DNA of 64,000 bases from Anaerolineales bacterium (GTDB taxonomy: Bacteria; Chloroflexota; Anaerolineae; Anaerolineales; Villigracilaceae): NCBI GenBank assembly GCA_020060625.1, contig JAGUZU010000051.1:1-64000 (forward strand), in the 5' to 3' direction. Below, one piece after another: positions 23,033 to 31,359 of the stretch. Position 1 is the first letter of the stretch. Every line of letters starts with the position of its first letter. Made by a program: the position numbers and the translations under genes. The notes beneath the pieces were generated by a model. The model made no database searches and was not told the origin of the DNA. It saw only the letters and a list, made by a program, of their open reading frames with translations.

Positions 23033-23282
23033 ATTTGCCATCCATGAAAATCAGATAATCCAGAATTTTCATGTTGATTTCCGATAACGAAAGGTTAGGG
23101 AACTTTCTTTTAAATGCAGTTCGCAAACCAGCGCGTATCATGGCGCTGGCGCGCAAGCTGGGATAAATTCTTTTTCCAGGCGGCATTTTTGCAAGTAACT
23201 CCATCTGTGCATGGTCAATTGTATTAAGTCCATCCACAATCGCGGAGATTTCTTCGGAGGTGAGAACGCGTTTTACATCCAT
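23019..23282 (-). CDS. Partner of the broken nucleotidyltransferase, function unknown
   Basis: An 87-residue protein from ATG 23282, ending 14 bp inside the next gene's original start. It is helical, with LTSEEISAIVDGLNTIDHAQMELL near the N-terminus, an Arg-rich middle (SLRASAMIRAGLRTAFKRKFP) and LSEINMKILDYLIFMDGKYG at the end. Tight overlap with the nucleotidyltransferase suggests a two-gene module. An antitoxin-like role is possible but not shown. It lies four bases before the HMG-CoA reductase stop and may be co-transcribed with it. Confidence 0.65.
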   Translation of the reverse strand: MDVKRVLTSEEISAIVDGLNTIDHAQMELLAKMPPGKRIYPSLRASAMIRAGLRTAFKRKFPNLSLSEINMKILDYLIFMDGKYGHA

Positions 23283-23286
23283 AAAC

Positions 23287-24612
23287 CTATTTTATCCCTT
23301 TCAAAATCTCTTCTGCCCTATCAATCCTCACCACCTTCTCCGCCACCATCTGACTGGCGACCTTTTCCACCAGTTCGCCTGTCGCGCCAGCGGCAATGGC
23401 AACCTGCCTTGCGTGCAGCGACATGTGTCCGCGTTGGATGCCTTCGGTGGCGAGGGCGCGCAGTGCCGCCATGTTTTGTGCGAGTCCCACCGAGACGATG
23501 ATCTCCGCCAGTTCGTTGGCGGTTTTCACGCCCATGAGTTTGACCGCCGCTTGCGCCGCCGGGTGAACCTTGGTCGCGCCGCCGACGATGCCCACCGCCA
23601 TCGGCATCTCAAGCGTGCCGACGAGGTTTCCGTCCGCGTCTTTGCCCCAAGTGGAGAGGGAGGCGTACCTGCCTGTCCGTGCCGCGTAGGCGTGCGCTCC
23701 CGCTTCGATGGCGCGCCAATCGTTGCCTGTGGCGATGACCACCGAGTCCACGCCGTTCATGATGCCCTTGTTGTGAGTGGCGGCGCGGTACGGGTCCACG
23801 GCGGCGAAGGCGTAGGCGGCGATGATGCCGTCGCGGACTTCCTCGCCACTGTAAGACAAATTTCCAATTTGTCCATTCGGCAAGTTGGAAACTTGCCCCA
23901 CGGATTCAAATGCCAGCGATTTGACAGGGATCGTACAGCGCGCGCGGGCGATTCTTCGGTCTGCCAGATTGGACAAAATCCGCAAATGGACTTTGCCGCC
24001 TGTGATCGCCTCAATTCTTGGCGCAAGTCTTTCGCATGCCGTATTGACAGCGTTTGCGCCCATCGCATCGCGCACATCATAGATCAGGTGAACAACCAAA
24101 AAGCCTCCGATTGGCGAATTATCGAATATTCGAACCTCGAGGTCTCTTGCGCCGCCGCCGAATTTTTTGAGGATGGGGTCGATGGAGTCTGCTTCGGCGA
24201 GGAGTTCTGCTTTATGCTCGTATAACTTGAGCTTCGCTTCATCTAAATTGGTGACATTGATGACCTGCATCTGCCCGATCATGAGCGGGTCGGTGGTTGT
24301 GGCGTGGAATCCGCCGCCTGCCCGGACGAGTTTCGCCATGAACGACGCGCCTGCCACGACGGATGGTTCCTCGATTGCCATTGGAACAAGCACGTCGCGT
24401 CCGTTGACCATGAAGTTGAGCGCAATTCCAAGCGGCAGGCTGTGCAAGCCGATCACGTTTTCGATCATGTGGTCGGCGGCTTCGGCGGAGAGTCCGCCTG
24501 AGGTCCATGCGGCAAGTTCGGGCGGAGTCGAAGAGGCGGGCGCGTCTGCTAGTTTGGCGCGGCGCTCGTCCAACGTCATATTGTAAAAACCGGAGATGCG
24601 GGAGGTTGTCAT
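23287..24612 (-). CDS. Hydroxymethylglutaryl-CoA reductase, class II-like
   Basis: A 441-residue HMG-CoA reductase, which reduces HMG-CoA to mevalonate. ENVIGLHSLPLG (about residues 50-61) carries the catalytic Glu. NATPIGGF-like DNSPIGGFLVVHLIYDVRDAMGANAVNT (about 165-190) carries the substrate and NAD(P) contacts. GHMSLHARQVA near the C-terminus carries the catalytic His. Length and motifs fit the bacterial class II type. A double-hairpin repeat at 23855-23897 adds an in-frame insert (VGQVSNLPNGQIGNLSY) between the large domain and EEVRDGIIAAYAFAAVDPYRAATHNKGIMNG. The TATACT box ends 10 bases before the ATG, so the mRNA may be nearly leaderless. Confidence 0.93.
   Translation of the reverse strand: MTTSRISGFYNMTLDERRAKLADAPASSTPPELAAWTSGGLSAEAADHMIENVIGLHSLPLGIALNFMVNGRDVLVPMAIEEPSVVAGASFMAKLVRAGGGFHATTTDPLMIGQMQVINVTNLDEAKLKLYEHKAELLAEADSIDPILKKFGGGARDLEVRIFDNSPIGGFLVVHLIYDVRDAMGANAVNTACERLAPRIEAITGGKVHLRILSNLADRRIARARCTIPVKSLAFESVGQVSNLPNGQIGNLSYSGEEVRDGIIAAYAFAAVDPYRAATHNKGIMNGVDSVVIATGNDWRAIEAGAHAYAARTGRYASLSTWGKDADGNLVGTLEMPMAVGIVGGATKVHPAAQAAVKLMGVKTANELAEIIVSVGLAQNMAALRALATEGIQRGHMSLHARQVAIAAGATGELVEKVASQMVAEKVVRIDRAEEILKGIK
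23855..23897. repeat. Double-hairpin mini-repeat inside the HMG-CoA reductase gene
   Basis: GACAAATT-TCC-AATTTGTC (23855-23873) is followed by GGCAAGTT-GGA-AACTTGCC (23879-23897). It keeps the reading frame and encodes a short Asn/Leu/Gly-rich loop. Confidence 0.8.
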
Positions 24613-24622
24613 AAGTTGTCCA

Positions 24623-24678
24623 AGTATAGGGTTGGGGTTCTTTCAAATTCTATCAAAATACGCCTGATTGATTATAAT
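24623..24678. promoter_or_regulatory. Divergent promoters with start codons next to the -10 boxes
   Basis: On the minus strand TATACT (24623-24628) serves the HMG-CoA reductase gene (ATG 24612). On the plus strand TATAAT (24673-24678) serves the histidine kinase gene (ATG 24685). Neither start has a Shine-Dalgarno sequence, which suggests leaderless transcripts in both directions. Confidence 0.6.
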
Positions 24679-24684
24679 GTCTGT

Positions 24685-26361
24685 ATGCTTCTAACCCGTG
24701 AACAATTGCAGGAGCGTCTGTTTGCGCTTCATGCCGCCAGCATGGAACTGGTGAAGGATGTTTCGCTCGAAACGCTGCTGGAGCGGATCGCATCCACGGC
24801 ATGCGAGCAGGCGGGCGCGCGGTACGCCGCGCTGGGCGTGTTGGATGAGGTGGGGAAACTCAAAAAGTTCATCGCTGTCGGAATGACCGAGAAGGAGATC
24901 AAAAAAATCGCGCATCCGCCGGTGGGGCAAGGTTTGATCGGCGAGTTGATGAACACGACCATCCCCCTGCGGGTTCCCGTGCTTCAGGAGCATCCGCGTT
25001 CGGTTGGCTTCCCCGATCATCACCCGTACATGGTGTCGTTTTTGGGCGTGCCGATCCGCTCGTCCGAAAGGCAGTTGGGGCAGATCTATCTCACCGAGAA
25101 GTTGGACGCGCCCGAATTTACCTCGGATGACGAGATGATCATCCAGATGCTTGCCACCTACGCCTCGATTGCCATCACGAACGCGCAGTTATATGAAGAG
25201 ATGCGGGAGCGCGACCTGGCGTTGACGCGCCGCCATGTGGATATGTCCCTCCTGAACGGCATCGCCTCGACTCTGACCTCGAGCCTGGAACTCGACGAGA
25301 TACTTAATAAAACGCTGGCGCTTGTGATGAACTACATGAAGGTGGAGGCGGGCGAGATATTCCTTCTCGAAGAGGATAAATCCACGCTTCGCATGGTTCT
25401 GCATCGCGGTCAAGCCGCGGAAGCGTTCTGGACGAGAAATTCCTTTAATCTGGGAGATGGCTTCATCGGGATGGTTGCGAAAAACCGCCAGCCATTGATC
25501 AGCAATACCCTGCAAACGGATACAACCTTTCTGCGCGATGCAGTTGTGCAGGCTGGCTTTCAACAAATTGCGTGTATCCCCATGGTTTCGGGTGAAAATT
25601 TGATGGGCGTTATGAGCGTTGCCACGCGCGCGAAGGAGCCTTTCGAAGAACGGAGCATTCAAATGCTTCGCGCAGTCGGCGCGTGGGCGGGGCTTGCCAT
25701 CGAAAACGCCCGTTTGCATGCCAACGCGCGGCGTTTGGCAGTGTTGGAGGAACGCAATCGCATCGGCATGGACCTGCACGACGGCATAATCCAGTCCATT
25801 TACGGCGTTGGGCTGGCATTGGAAGGCGTCCAGCACACGTTGAATGAAGACCCGCAAGCCGCAAAGGAGCAGATCAGTCATGCCATCAGCGGTTTGAATC
25901 AGGCGATCCGCGACATCCGCGCCTATATTCTCGACTTGAGACCGCGTCAACTCGGCAACGACGGCTTAATAAGCGGCATAAAACGCCTGATCGCCGAATA
26001 TCGCGCCAATACATTCTCCGATGTTGTCTTCACCATGCCCGATTCCGACCTGAAGGAACTGACCCAGCCGCAATCCATGGTGTTGTTCCATATATGCCAG
26101 GAGGCGTTAGCCAATGCCGCCAAGCATGCGAAGGCAAAAACCGTCCAAATTTCCCTTTGGACCACCGACGAACGCGCCTTGATGGAAATCCGCGACGACG
26201 GTAAAGGCTTCGACGCCTCTACCATGCAGTCATCCATCGGTCATGGACTGGCGAACATGCAAACGCGCGTGCATTCCGTGGGCGGTGAGACCGATATTAC
26301 ATCCACTGTGGGGGAAGGAACGACGGTTTTTGTATGGGTTCCACGCGGAATAAAAAGTTAA
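24685..26361 (+). CDS. GAF-GAF sensor histidine kinase (NarL-system type)
   Basis: A 558-residue soluble histidine kinase; no membrane segment is seen. ATG 24685 is preferred because a -10 box overlaps the upstream part of the frame. Two GAF domains (about 20-165 and 185-340) are followed by a HisKA_3 dimerisation domain with the phospho-acceptor His in RIGMDLHDGIIQS (about 363). An HATPase domain follows, with N-box-like EALANAAKHAKA, DDGKGFD and GHGLANM. The cognate response regulator is not adjacent. The ligand is unknown. Confidence 0.92.
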   Translation: MLLTREQLQERLFALHAASMELVKDVSLETLLERIASTACEQAGARYAALGVLDEVGKLKKFIAVGMTEKEIKKIAHPPVGQGLIGELMNTTIPLRVPVLQEHPRSVGFPDHHPYMVSFLGVPIRSSERQLGQIYLTEKLDAPEFTSDDEMIIQMLATYASIAITNAQLYEEMRERDLALTRRHVDMSLLNGIASTLTSSLELDEILNKTLALVMNYMKVEAGEIFLLEEDKSTLRMVLHRGQAAEAFWTRNSFNLGDGFIGMVAKNRQPLISNTLQTDTTFLRDAVVQAGFQQIACIPMVSGENLMGVMSVATRAKEPFEERSIQMLRAVGAWAGLAIENARLHANARRLAVLEERNRIGMDLHDGIIQSIYGVGLALEGVQHTLNEDPQAAKEQISHAISGLNQAIRDIRAYILDLRPRQLGNDGLISGIKRLIAEYRANTFSDVVFTMPDSDLKELTQPQSMVLFHICQEALANAAKHAKAKTVQISLWTTDERALMEIRDDGKGFDASTMQSSIGHGLANMQTRVHSVGGETDITSTVGEGTTVFVWVPRGIKS

Positions 26362-26836
26362 ATCACGGATTCAACATACGATTACAAAATGAGTCACGGG
26401 AATTCGAGTCTCATACAAGGCAAATCGGAAAAGTTTCACCTTATGTTTTTTTAACATGGATATGCCTTCCCTGCCGAAAAAAAGCCCCAAACACCCATAT
26501 ATGGGGGGTAACTGCGGGTCGATAGGCGTTGTTGGCTGAAACGTCTGTTCTACTACAACGCATCATTGTCCATGAATACGGAGCGATTCTTTAACATAAA
26601 GCAACCTTAAAAAAACAAATCTTTTTAACTTAACGTAGGTCTTTCGCCTGTTATCATTTCAAAGGTTCTGCTAGAATAGGGACACGCTGATATAAAGGAT
26701 GTCTGTCTTCGACGTCCGAGTCCCGGTAACACATTCGACAGTAAAAAACAATAACCATCTTCCAAAAGCCGCTGAAGGGCGGACTTGTTCAATGCGCGTA
26801 AAAACAAACTTAACAACCACACATTGAGGAACATTT
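26362..26836. other. 475-bp region upstream of dnaA
   Basis: No ORF or RNA gene was seen. It contains several T/A runs and a small palindrome ACCCATATATGGGGGGT (about 26493-26510). A -10-like TAGAAT lies near 26674. I searched by eye for TTATNCACA-type DnaA boxes on both strands and found none, so there is no direct support for an origin here. Confidence 0.5.
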
Positions 26837-28186
26837 ATGAACGCAGAGCAGGCTTGGCAATCGGTACTTGCACAACTTCAAATGGATATGCCCCGCGCCT
26901 CCTTCGACACCTGGGTGCGCGATACGCGCCCTTTGGCGTATGAAAACGGGATTCTCACCGTTGGCGTTCGCAACGCCTATGCGCGCGACTGGCTCGAAAG
27001 CCGTCTTGCGACCAATGTCACCCGCCTCCTGATCGAAATTCTCAATTCGAACGTCTCCATCAACTTTATCGTCTCGCAAGCGGAGGAATCCGCCTCCACC
27101 CCGGACCCCGAACCTGCTCCTTCCTCCATTGAGATTACCCCGCCCGAGCCGAAACCCCGCCATGTCACCCTCAATCCGCGCTACACCTTCGACACGTTCG
27201 TCGTTGGGTCGGGCAACCGGCTGGCTCATGCGGCTTGTCAGGCTGTGGCGGACAAGCCTGCAAGGGCATACAACCCCCTCTTCCTGTACGGAGGCGTGGG
27301 ACTCGGCAAAACCCACCTCCTGCACGCCATCGGGAACGCCTGTTATGCGGGCGGGCTGAACGTCTTGTACGTCTCTTCGGAAGAATTCACGAATGACATG
27401 ATCAATGCCATTCGCACCCACACCACACAGGCATTCCGCGAGAAATATCGCTCTGCGGATGTTTTGCTCGTGGACGACATCCAGTTCATCGCGGGCAAGG
27501 AATCCACGCAGGAGGAATTTTTCCACACCTTCAACACCCTGCATGGACAGGACAAGCAGATCATCGTTTCGTCCGACCGCCCGCCCAAGTCGCTGGTTAC
27601 GCTGGAAGAACGCCTGCGCTCCCGCTTTGAATGGGGCTTGACTGCCGACATCCAGGCGCCCGATTTTGAAACCCGCCTCGCCATCCTGCGCTCCAAAGCC
27701 GAGCGGACGGGCAGGCACATTTCAGATGAAATTCTCGAAGGCGTTGCCAAACAAGTGCAGTCCAACATCCGCGAACTCGAAGGCGCGTTGAACCGCATCA
27801 TCGCCTATGCGGATTTGAGCGGCTCGTCCCTGACGCCCGATCTGGTTGAGGTGGCTCTGGCGGACTTAATGCCTTCGCGCGGCGACATCGAGCCGAACCA
27901 TGTTATAGATTTGGTCGCCCGCAAATTCGGTCTGACCTCCGAAAAACTCCTCGGTCGTGACCGCACAAAGGATGTGGCGCTTCCGCGGCAGATTGCCATG
28001 TATCTCCTGCGCGAAGAAGCGAAGATTTCCTTCCCGCAGATTGGCGAAGTCCTCGGCGGACGCGATCATTCCACCGTCATGTCCGCGTATGAGAAGATCA
28101 AGGAACAAATCCACGCCGACCGCAAACTGGAGCAGGACATCGTTTCCATCAAACAACAGATGTACGACCAGGCAGTGGCGATGTAA
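26837..28186 (+). CDS. dnaA: Chromosomal replication initiator DnaA
   Basis: A 449-residue DnaA that melts oriC and loads the helicase. Domain I is at 1-83 and a proline-rich linker at about 84-110. The AAA+ domain has Walker A GGVGLGKTHL (about 151-160) and Walker B LLVDDIQF (about 210). The C-terminal DNA-binding domain has the signature GGRDHSTVMSAYEKI (about 406-420). GAGG lies before ATG 26837. A strong terminator follows the gene. dnaN is not adjacent, so the dnaA locus is not the classical dnaA-dnaN-recF order. Its domain I is the close match to the mobile-element initiator at 1-1487. Confidence 0.98.
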   Translation: MNAEQAWQSVLAQLQMDMPRASFDTWVRDTRPLAYENGILTVGVRNAYARDWLESRLATNVTRLLIEILNSNVSINFIVSQAEESASTPDPEPAPSSIEITPPEPKPRHVTLNPRYTFDTFVVGSGNRLAHAACQAVADKPARAYNPLFLYGGVGLGKTHLLHAIGNACYAGGLNVLYVSSEEFTNDMINAIRTHTTQAFREKYRSADVLLVDDIQFIAGKESTQEEFFHTFNTLHGQDKQIIVSSDRPPKSLVTLEERLRSRFEWGLTADIQAPDFETRLAILRSKAERTGRHISDEILEGVAKQVQSNIRELEGALNRIIAYADLSGSSLTPDLVEVALADLMPSRGDIEPNHVIDLVARKFGLTSEKLLGRDRTKDVALPRQIAMYLLREEAKISFPQIGEVLGGRDHSTVMSAYEKIKEQIHADRKLEQDIVSIKQQMYDQAVAM

Positions 28187-28204
28187 TTAACGTTTGAACG
28201 TTCA

Positions 28205-28240
28205 ACAGGCGCATCAAAAATGATGCGCCTGTTTTATTTT
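28205..28240 (+). terminator. dnaA terminator
   Basis: A perfect 12-bp stem, ACAGGCGCATCA with TGATGCGCCTGT, has a four-base loop and is followed by TTTATTTT. Confidence 0.92.
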
Positions 28241-28324
28241 AATGGCGCGCGGGGCAAGTGCATTTCATCACAAGTAAGTTGAAAATCCCTCCTTCAGTAT
28301 TGATTTTTAGAACAAATTTTCTGC

Positions 28325-28356
28325 TATAATGTTCATCAGATTGGCGCGCGCCAATC
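28325..28356 (+). promoter_or_regulatory. Promoter with an 18-bp palindrome at the transcription start
   Basis: TATAAT (28325-28330) is preceded by TTGATT at 28300 with 19-bp spacing. A perfect palindrome GATTGGCGCGCGCCAATC (28339-28356) begins at the expected start site. It could be an operator or a 5' mRNA hairpin of the DUF1761 gene. Confidence 0.55.
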
Positions 28357-28379
28357 ACACTTATCAATAGGAGGCTGAA

Positions 28380-28790
28380 ATGGACTTTAGTACGATCAAT
28401 TGGCTGGCTGTTATTGTCTGTGTTGTCATCAGCATGGTCAGCGGGGCGCTCTGGTACAACCCCAAGACCTTCTTCAACGCATGGTGGCAGGTTGTGGGGG
28501 GCGGGAGGGAACAACCCGGCACGGAGAATATGGGCGTCACATGGGGTTTGACCATCCTCTCCTCTTTTGTCCAGGCGGTTGCCGTGACGTTTATGATCAA
28601 CGCCATGGGCAGCGCCACGGCGGGTTCCGGCGCGTTGACCGGCTTCATGCTCTGGCTTGGGTTCATTGCCCCCACGTTTCTGGTCAACAAACTCTTTGCC
28701 GGGCATGGCTTCAAAATTTGGGCGATTGAAGCGGGCAACCACCTGATTAATTTCCTGTTATTCGGCGCCATTTTGGCGGTCTGGCGTTGA
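28380..28790 (+). CDS. DUF1761-family membrane protein
   Basis: A 136-residue protein with AGGAGG eight bases before ATG 28380. INWLAVIVCVVISMVSGALWYNPKTF at the start is the DUF1761 signature. Four hydrophobic segments are visible (about 8-28, 54-76, 84-105 and 113-133). The function of the family is unknown. It stands alone between two terminators. Confidence 0.85.
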   Translation: MDFSTINWLAVIVCVVISMVSGALWYNPKTFFNAWWQVVGGGREQPGTENMGVTWGLTILSSFVQAVAVTFMINAMGSATAGSGALTGFMLWLGFIAPTFLVNKLFAGHGFKIWAIEAGNHLINFLLFGAILAVWR

Positions 28791-28814
28791 CCGAAGCCCT
28801 TTAACTTTACGATA

Positions 28815-28853
28815 CAATAAGCGGACGATTTATTTTGTCCGCTTATTGTTTTT
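28815..28853 (+). terminator. Terminator between DUF1761 and YciI-like genes
   Basis: CAATAAGCGGAC (28815-28826) pairs perfectly with GTCCGCTTATTG (28837-28848), followed by five T. It ends only 12 bases before the next start, so it may also affect that gene. Confidence 0.85.
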
Positions 28854-28864
28854 AAGGAGAAGTA

Positions 28865-29224
28865 ATGACGTACGATGATCGGAAAGCCTGGCGCGACGCT
28901 GAAGAAATGGGCATGTCCATCTACTACATGTTCATCTTGAAAAAAGGACCGATTTGGTCGCCCGACTCCACGCCGGAGATCGAAGAATTGCAGGCGGCGC
29001 ACTTGGCGAATTACTACAGATTGAAAGAAGAGGGAAAGTTGATGGTCACAGGTCCCTTCCTTGACTCGTTTCAAATCAGCGGCGAGATGCGAGGCGCAGG
29101 CATCCTGAAAGCGAAATCGTACAACGAAGCATACGAATGGGTCGACACAGATCCAATGGTAAAAGTCGGACGCCTCGTATTTGTACTGCACACATGGATG
29201 ATCGGAAAGGACGTTTTCGCTTGA
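28865..29224 (+). CDS. YciI-like protein
   Basis: A 119-residue protein with AAGGAGA before ATG 28865. A ferredoxin-like alpha/beta fold of the YCII family is recognisable from YYMFILKKGPIWSP, HLANYYRLKEEGKLMVTGPFLD and AKSYNEAYEWVDTDPMVKVGRL, which includes the conserved His and the Asp-Pro after the last helix. The role of the family is poorly known. The stop overlaps the TTG start of the next gene. Confidence 0.85.
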   Translation: MTYDDRKAWRDAEEMGMSIYYMFILKKGPIWSPDSTPEIEELQAAHLANYYRLKEEGKLMVTGPFLDSFQISGEMRGAGILKAKSYNEAYEWVDTDPMVKVGRLVFVLHTWMIGKDVFA

Positions 29225-29664
29225 TCCGCCTCTATCGAGACGATGATTTTGAAACGGTGACCCAATTCTGGTTCCACGCGATGGATGCCGCCATGCCCGG
29301 TTTGCAAACCCGGCTTGGGCACACGCTGGAAGGCGCGCGCGAATTTTTCAAAAACGTTGTCGCAGTGGAAAATCAATTGTGGGTCTATGAATTAGAATCA
29401 AAGCCGGTTGGATTTTTGGGCATCCATCACAACTTCATTGACAGGTTGTATGTAGACCCCGCATATCACCGTCGGGGAATCGGTCAGGCGCTGCTCGACC
29501 ATGCGCGAACGCTTTCCACCGATCACCTTTGGCTTTACACGCACGCTTCCAACAAAATGGCAAGGTCCTTTTATGAAAAGAACAGATTTGTGGCGGAGAA
29601 ATTCGGCGTCAGCCCGCCGCCCGAATCCGAACCGGATGTGGAATATCACTGGCGAAGAAAATGA
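29221..29664 (+). CDS. GNAT-family N-acetyltransferase
   Basis: A 147-residue acetyltransferase. TTG 29221 overlaps the previous stop (TTGA) and begins MIRLYRDDDFETV, the usual GNAT N-terminus; upstream in-frame codons would duplicate the YciI region. The acetyl-CoA binding motif is YVDPAYHRRGIGQALLDHA (about residues 76-94), followed by LYTHASNKMARSFYEKNRF. The substrate is unknown. The stop overlaps the alr start. Confidence 0.88.
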   Translation: MIRLYRDDDFETVTQFWFHAMDAAMPGLQTRLGHTLEGAREFFKNVVAVENQLWVYELESKPVGFLGIHHNFIDRLYVDPAYHRRGIGQALLDHARTLSTDHLWLYTHASNKMARSFYEKNRFVAEKFGVSPPPESEPDVEYHWRRK

Positions 29665-30764
29665 GACCAACCTATCTCGAAGTCAACCTTACGCAGTTGA
29701 AAAAAAATGTCGAAGCCATTCGCGCGCATGTTTCGCCTGCAAGAATCATGCCGATGGTAAAAGCCAACGCCTATGGTCACGGCGTGGACGGCGTCGCGCC
29801 GTTCATCGAACCGTATGTGGATATGCTTGGCGTTGCATTGGTGGAGGAGGGGATTCAACTCCGCCAACTAGGAATCAGGAAACCGATTCTGGTTGCCGGT
29901 GGGACTTTAATTGAACAGTTGCCATTGTTCTTTAAATATGACTTGACCCTCACCGCCTCATCCCCAGACCTGCTAACTGCCGCCGACCATCTGGCAGAAT
30001 CCACCCGCAAACGGATGAAAGTCCACCTGAAGATGGATACCGGAATGGAGCGGGTGGGCGTCCATGAATACGAAGCGGAAGGATTTCTGGATCTCTCGCT
30101 TGCCTGCAAGCATGTGGATGTGGAAGGAATCTACACTCATCTTGCAAACTCTGAGGCGGCAGACAAGAAGTATTCACTTCTACAATTAGAGAGGTTTCAG
30201 GAAGTTTTGCGCTTTTATGAAAAGCGCAGCCTGCCGGTTCCCATGCGGCATGTTTGCAATTCGGGCGGAATTTTGAACCTGCCCGAAGCGCATTTCGACA
30301 TGGTTCGTCCCGGCGTGTTGTTCTACGGTATATATCCCGCGCGGGATATGGAAAGAAAAATTGACGTGAAACCTGCGGCTGTATGGAAATCAAAGGTGGC
30401 ATACAGCAAGATCACTCAGCCCGGGCGTCCGGTCAGTTATGGGTCGTTGTGGCAGGCGGAGGGGAGTCCGAGGCGGATTGTCACCATCCCGTGCGGCTAT
30501 GCGGATGGATACTTCCGCCGTATGACGAATCAGGCGCGGGTCATCATCCATGGGAAATCCCATCCGCAGGTGGGGCGCATCTGCATGGATCAGTTCATGG
30601 TGGATGCGGGTGATGATGACATCAGGATAGGTGATGACGTGATTTTGCTCGGCGGGGGAATCACCCCTGAAGACCTTGCAGACTGGGCTGGCACGAATGA
30701 GTACGAGGTGATGACGAATATCAGCGCGCGCGTGCCGAGGGTATTTGTGGGTGAGGTACAATAA
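29661..30764 (+). CDS. alr: Alanine racemase
   Basis: A 367-residue PLP enzyme that interconverts L- and D-alanine for peptidoglycan. The PLP lysine is Lys34 in MVKANAYGHG. The catalytic tyrosine of the second domain lies in VSYGSLW (about 255), with GYADGYFR and RICMDQFMVD following. ATG 29661 overlaps the GNAT stop (ATGA). It is followed by lspA, rluD and ltaE with short gaps. Confidence 0.96.
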   Translation: MRPTYLEVNLTQLKKNVEAIRAHVSPARIMPMVKANAYGHGVDGVAPFIEPYVDMLGVALVEEGIQLRQLGIRKPILVAGGTLIEQLPLFFKYDLTLTASSPDLLTAADHLAESTRKRMKVHLKMDTGMERVGVHEYEAEGFLDLSLACKHVDVEGIYTHLANSEAADKKYSLLQLERFQEVLRFYEKRSLPVPMRHVCNSGGILNLPEAHFDMVRPGVLFYGIYPARDMERKIDVKPAAVWKSKVAYSKITQPGRPVSYGSLWQAEGSPRRIVTIPCGYADGYFRRMTNQARVIIHGKSHPQVGRICMDQFMVDAGDDDIRIGDDVILLGGGITPEDLADWAGTNEYEVMTNISARVPRVFVGEVQ

Positions 30765-30793
30765 GGCGCATTATTTTCAAATTGAGGTGTGTA

Positions 30794-31330
30794 TTGAATT
30801 CGAAGATTAAAGATTATCTGGTGTTGCTCGGCGTTTCGGGCGTTGTGATTGGTTTGGATCAATGGACGAAGTGGCTGGTGCGCGAGAACATCGAGTTTGG
30901 CGGACAGTGGCTTCCCGCATGGCTGGAATGGCTCAGCCCGTATGCGCGGTTTGTGCATTGGCATAACAGCGGCGCGGCGTTTGGCATGTTCCAAAACGGG
31001 AATCTGGTCTTTACGATCCTGGCGTTCATTGTGACCGCTGCAATTATCTACTACTATCCCCAGGTGGACGCGGCGGATTGGACGCTGAAACTTGCGATGG
31101 GCTTGCAGCTCGGCGGCGCAGTCGGCAATTTGATTGACCGCCTGACGATGGGCAAGGTCACTGATTTTATTTCGGTTGGGACATTCCCCGTTTTCAATGT
31201 TGCGGATTCATCCATCACCATTGGCGTCATTGTGCTGTTGATTGGCGTTTGGATCAAGGAACGAAACGAGAAACAGAACGCCCAACTGACGGGGGGCAAT
31301 GAACAGGGAGCGGTATCCAACGAGCAATAG
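30794..31330 (+). CDS. lspA: Lipoprotein signal peptidase
   Basis: A 178-residue membrane aspartic protease that removes the signal peptide from prolipoproteins after lipidation. TTG 30794 has GAGGTG four bases away and is preferred over TTG 30782. Four hydrophobic segments are present. The two catalytic Asp regions are GAVGNLIDRL (about 106-115) and FNVADSSITIG (about 129-139), and NSGAAFG precedes them. The last dozen residues (GGNEQGAVSNEQ) look low in complexity and may come from a repeat. Lgt, the preceding enzyme in the pathway, is at 46275, and a lipoprotein substrate is at 51062. Confidence 0.95.
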   Translation: MNSKIKDYLVLLGVSGVVIGLDQWTKWLVRENIEFGGQWLPAWLEWLSPYARFVHWHNSGAAFGMFQNGNLVFTILAFIVTAAIIYYYPQVDAADWTLKLAMGLQLGGAVGNLIDRLTMGKVTDFISVGTFPVFNVADSSITIGVIVLLIGVWIKERNEKQNAQLTGGNEQGAVSNEQ

Positions 31331-31359
31331 GTTGAATATCGCGGTTGGATTTCCCACTC

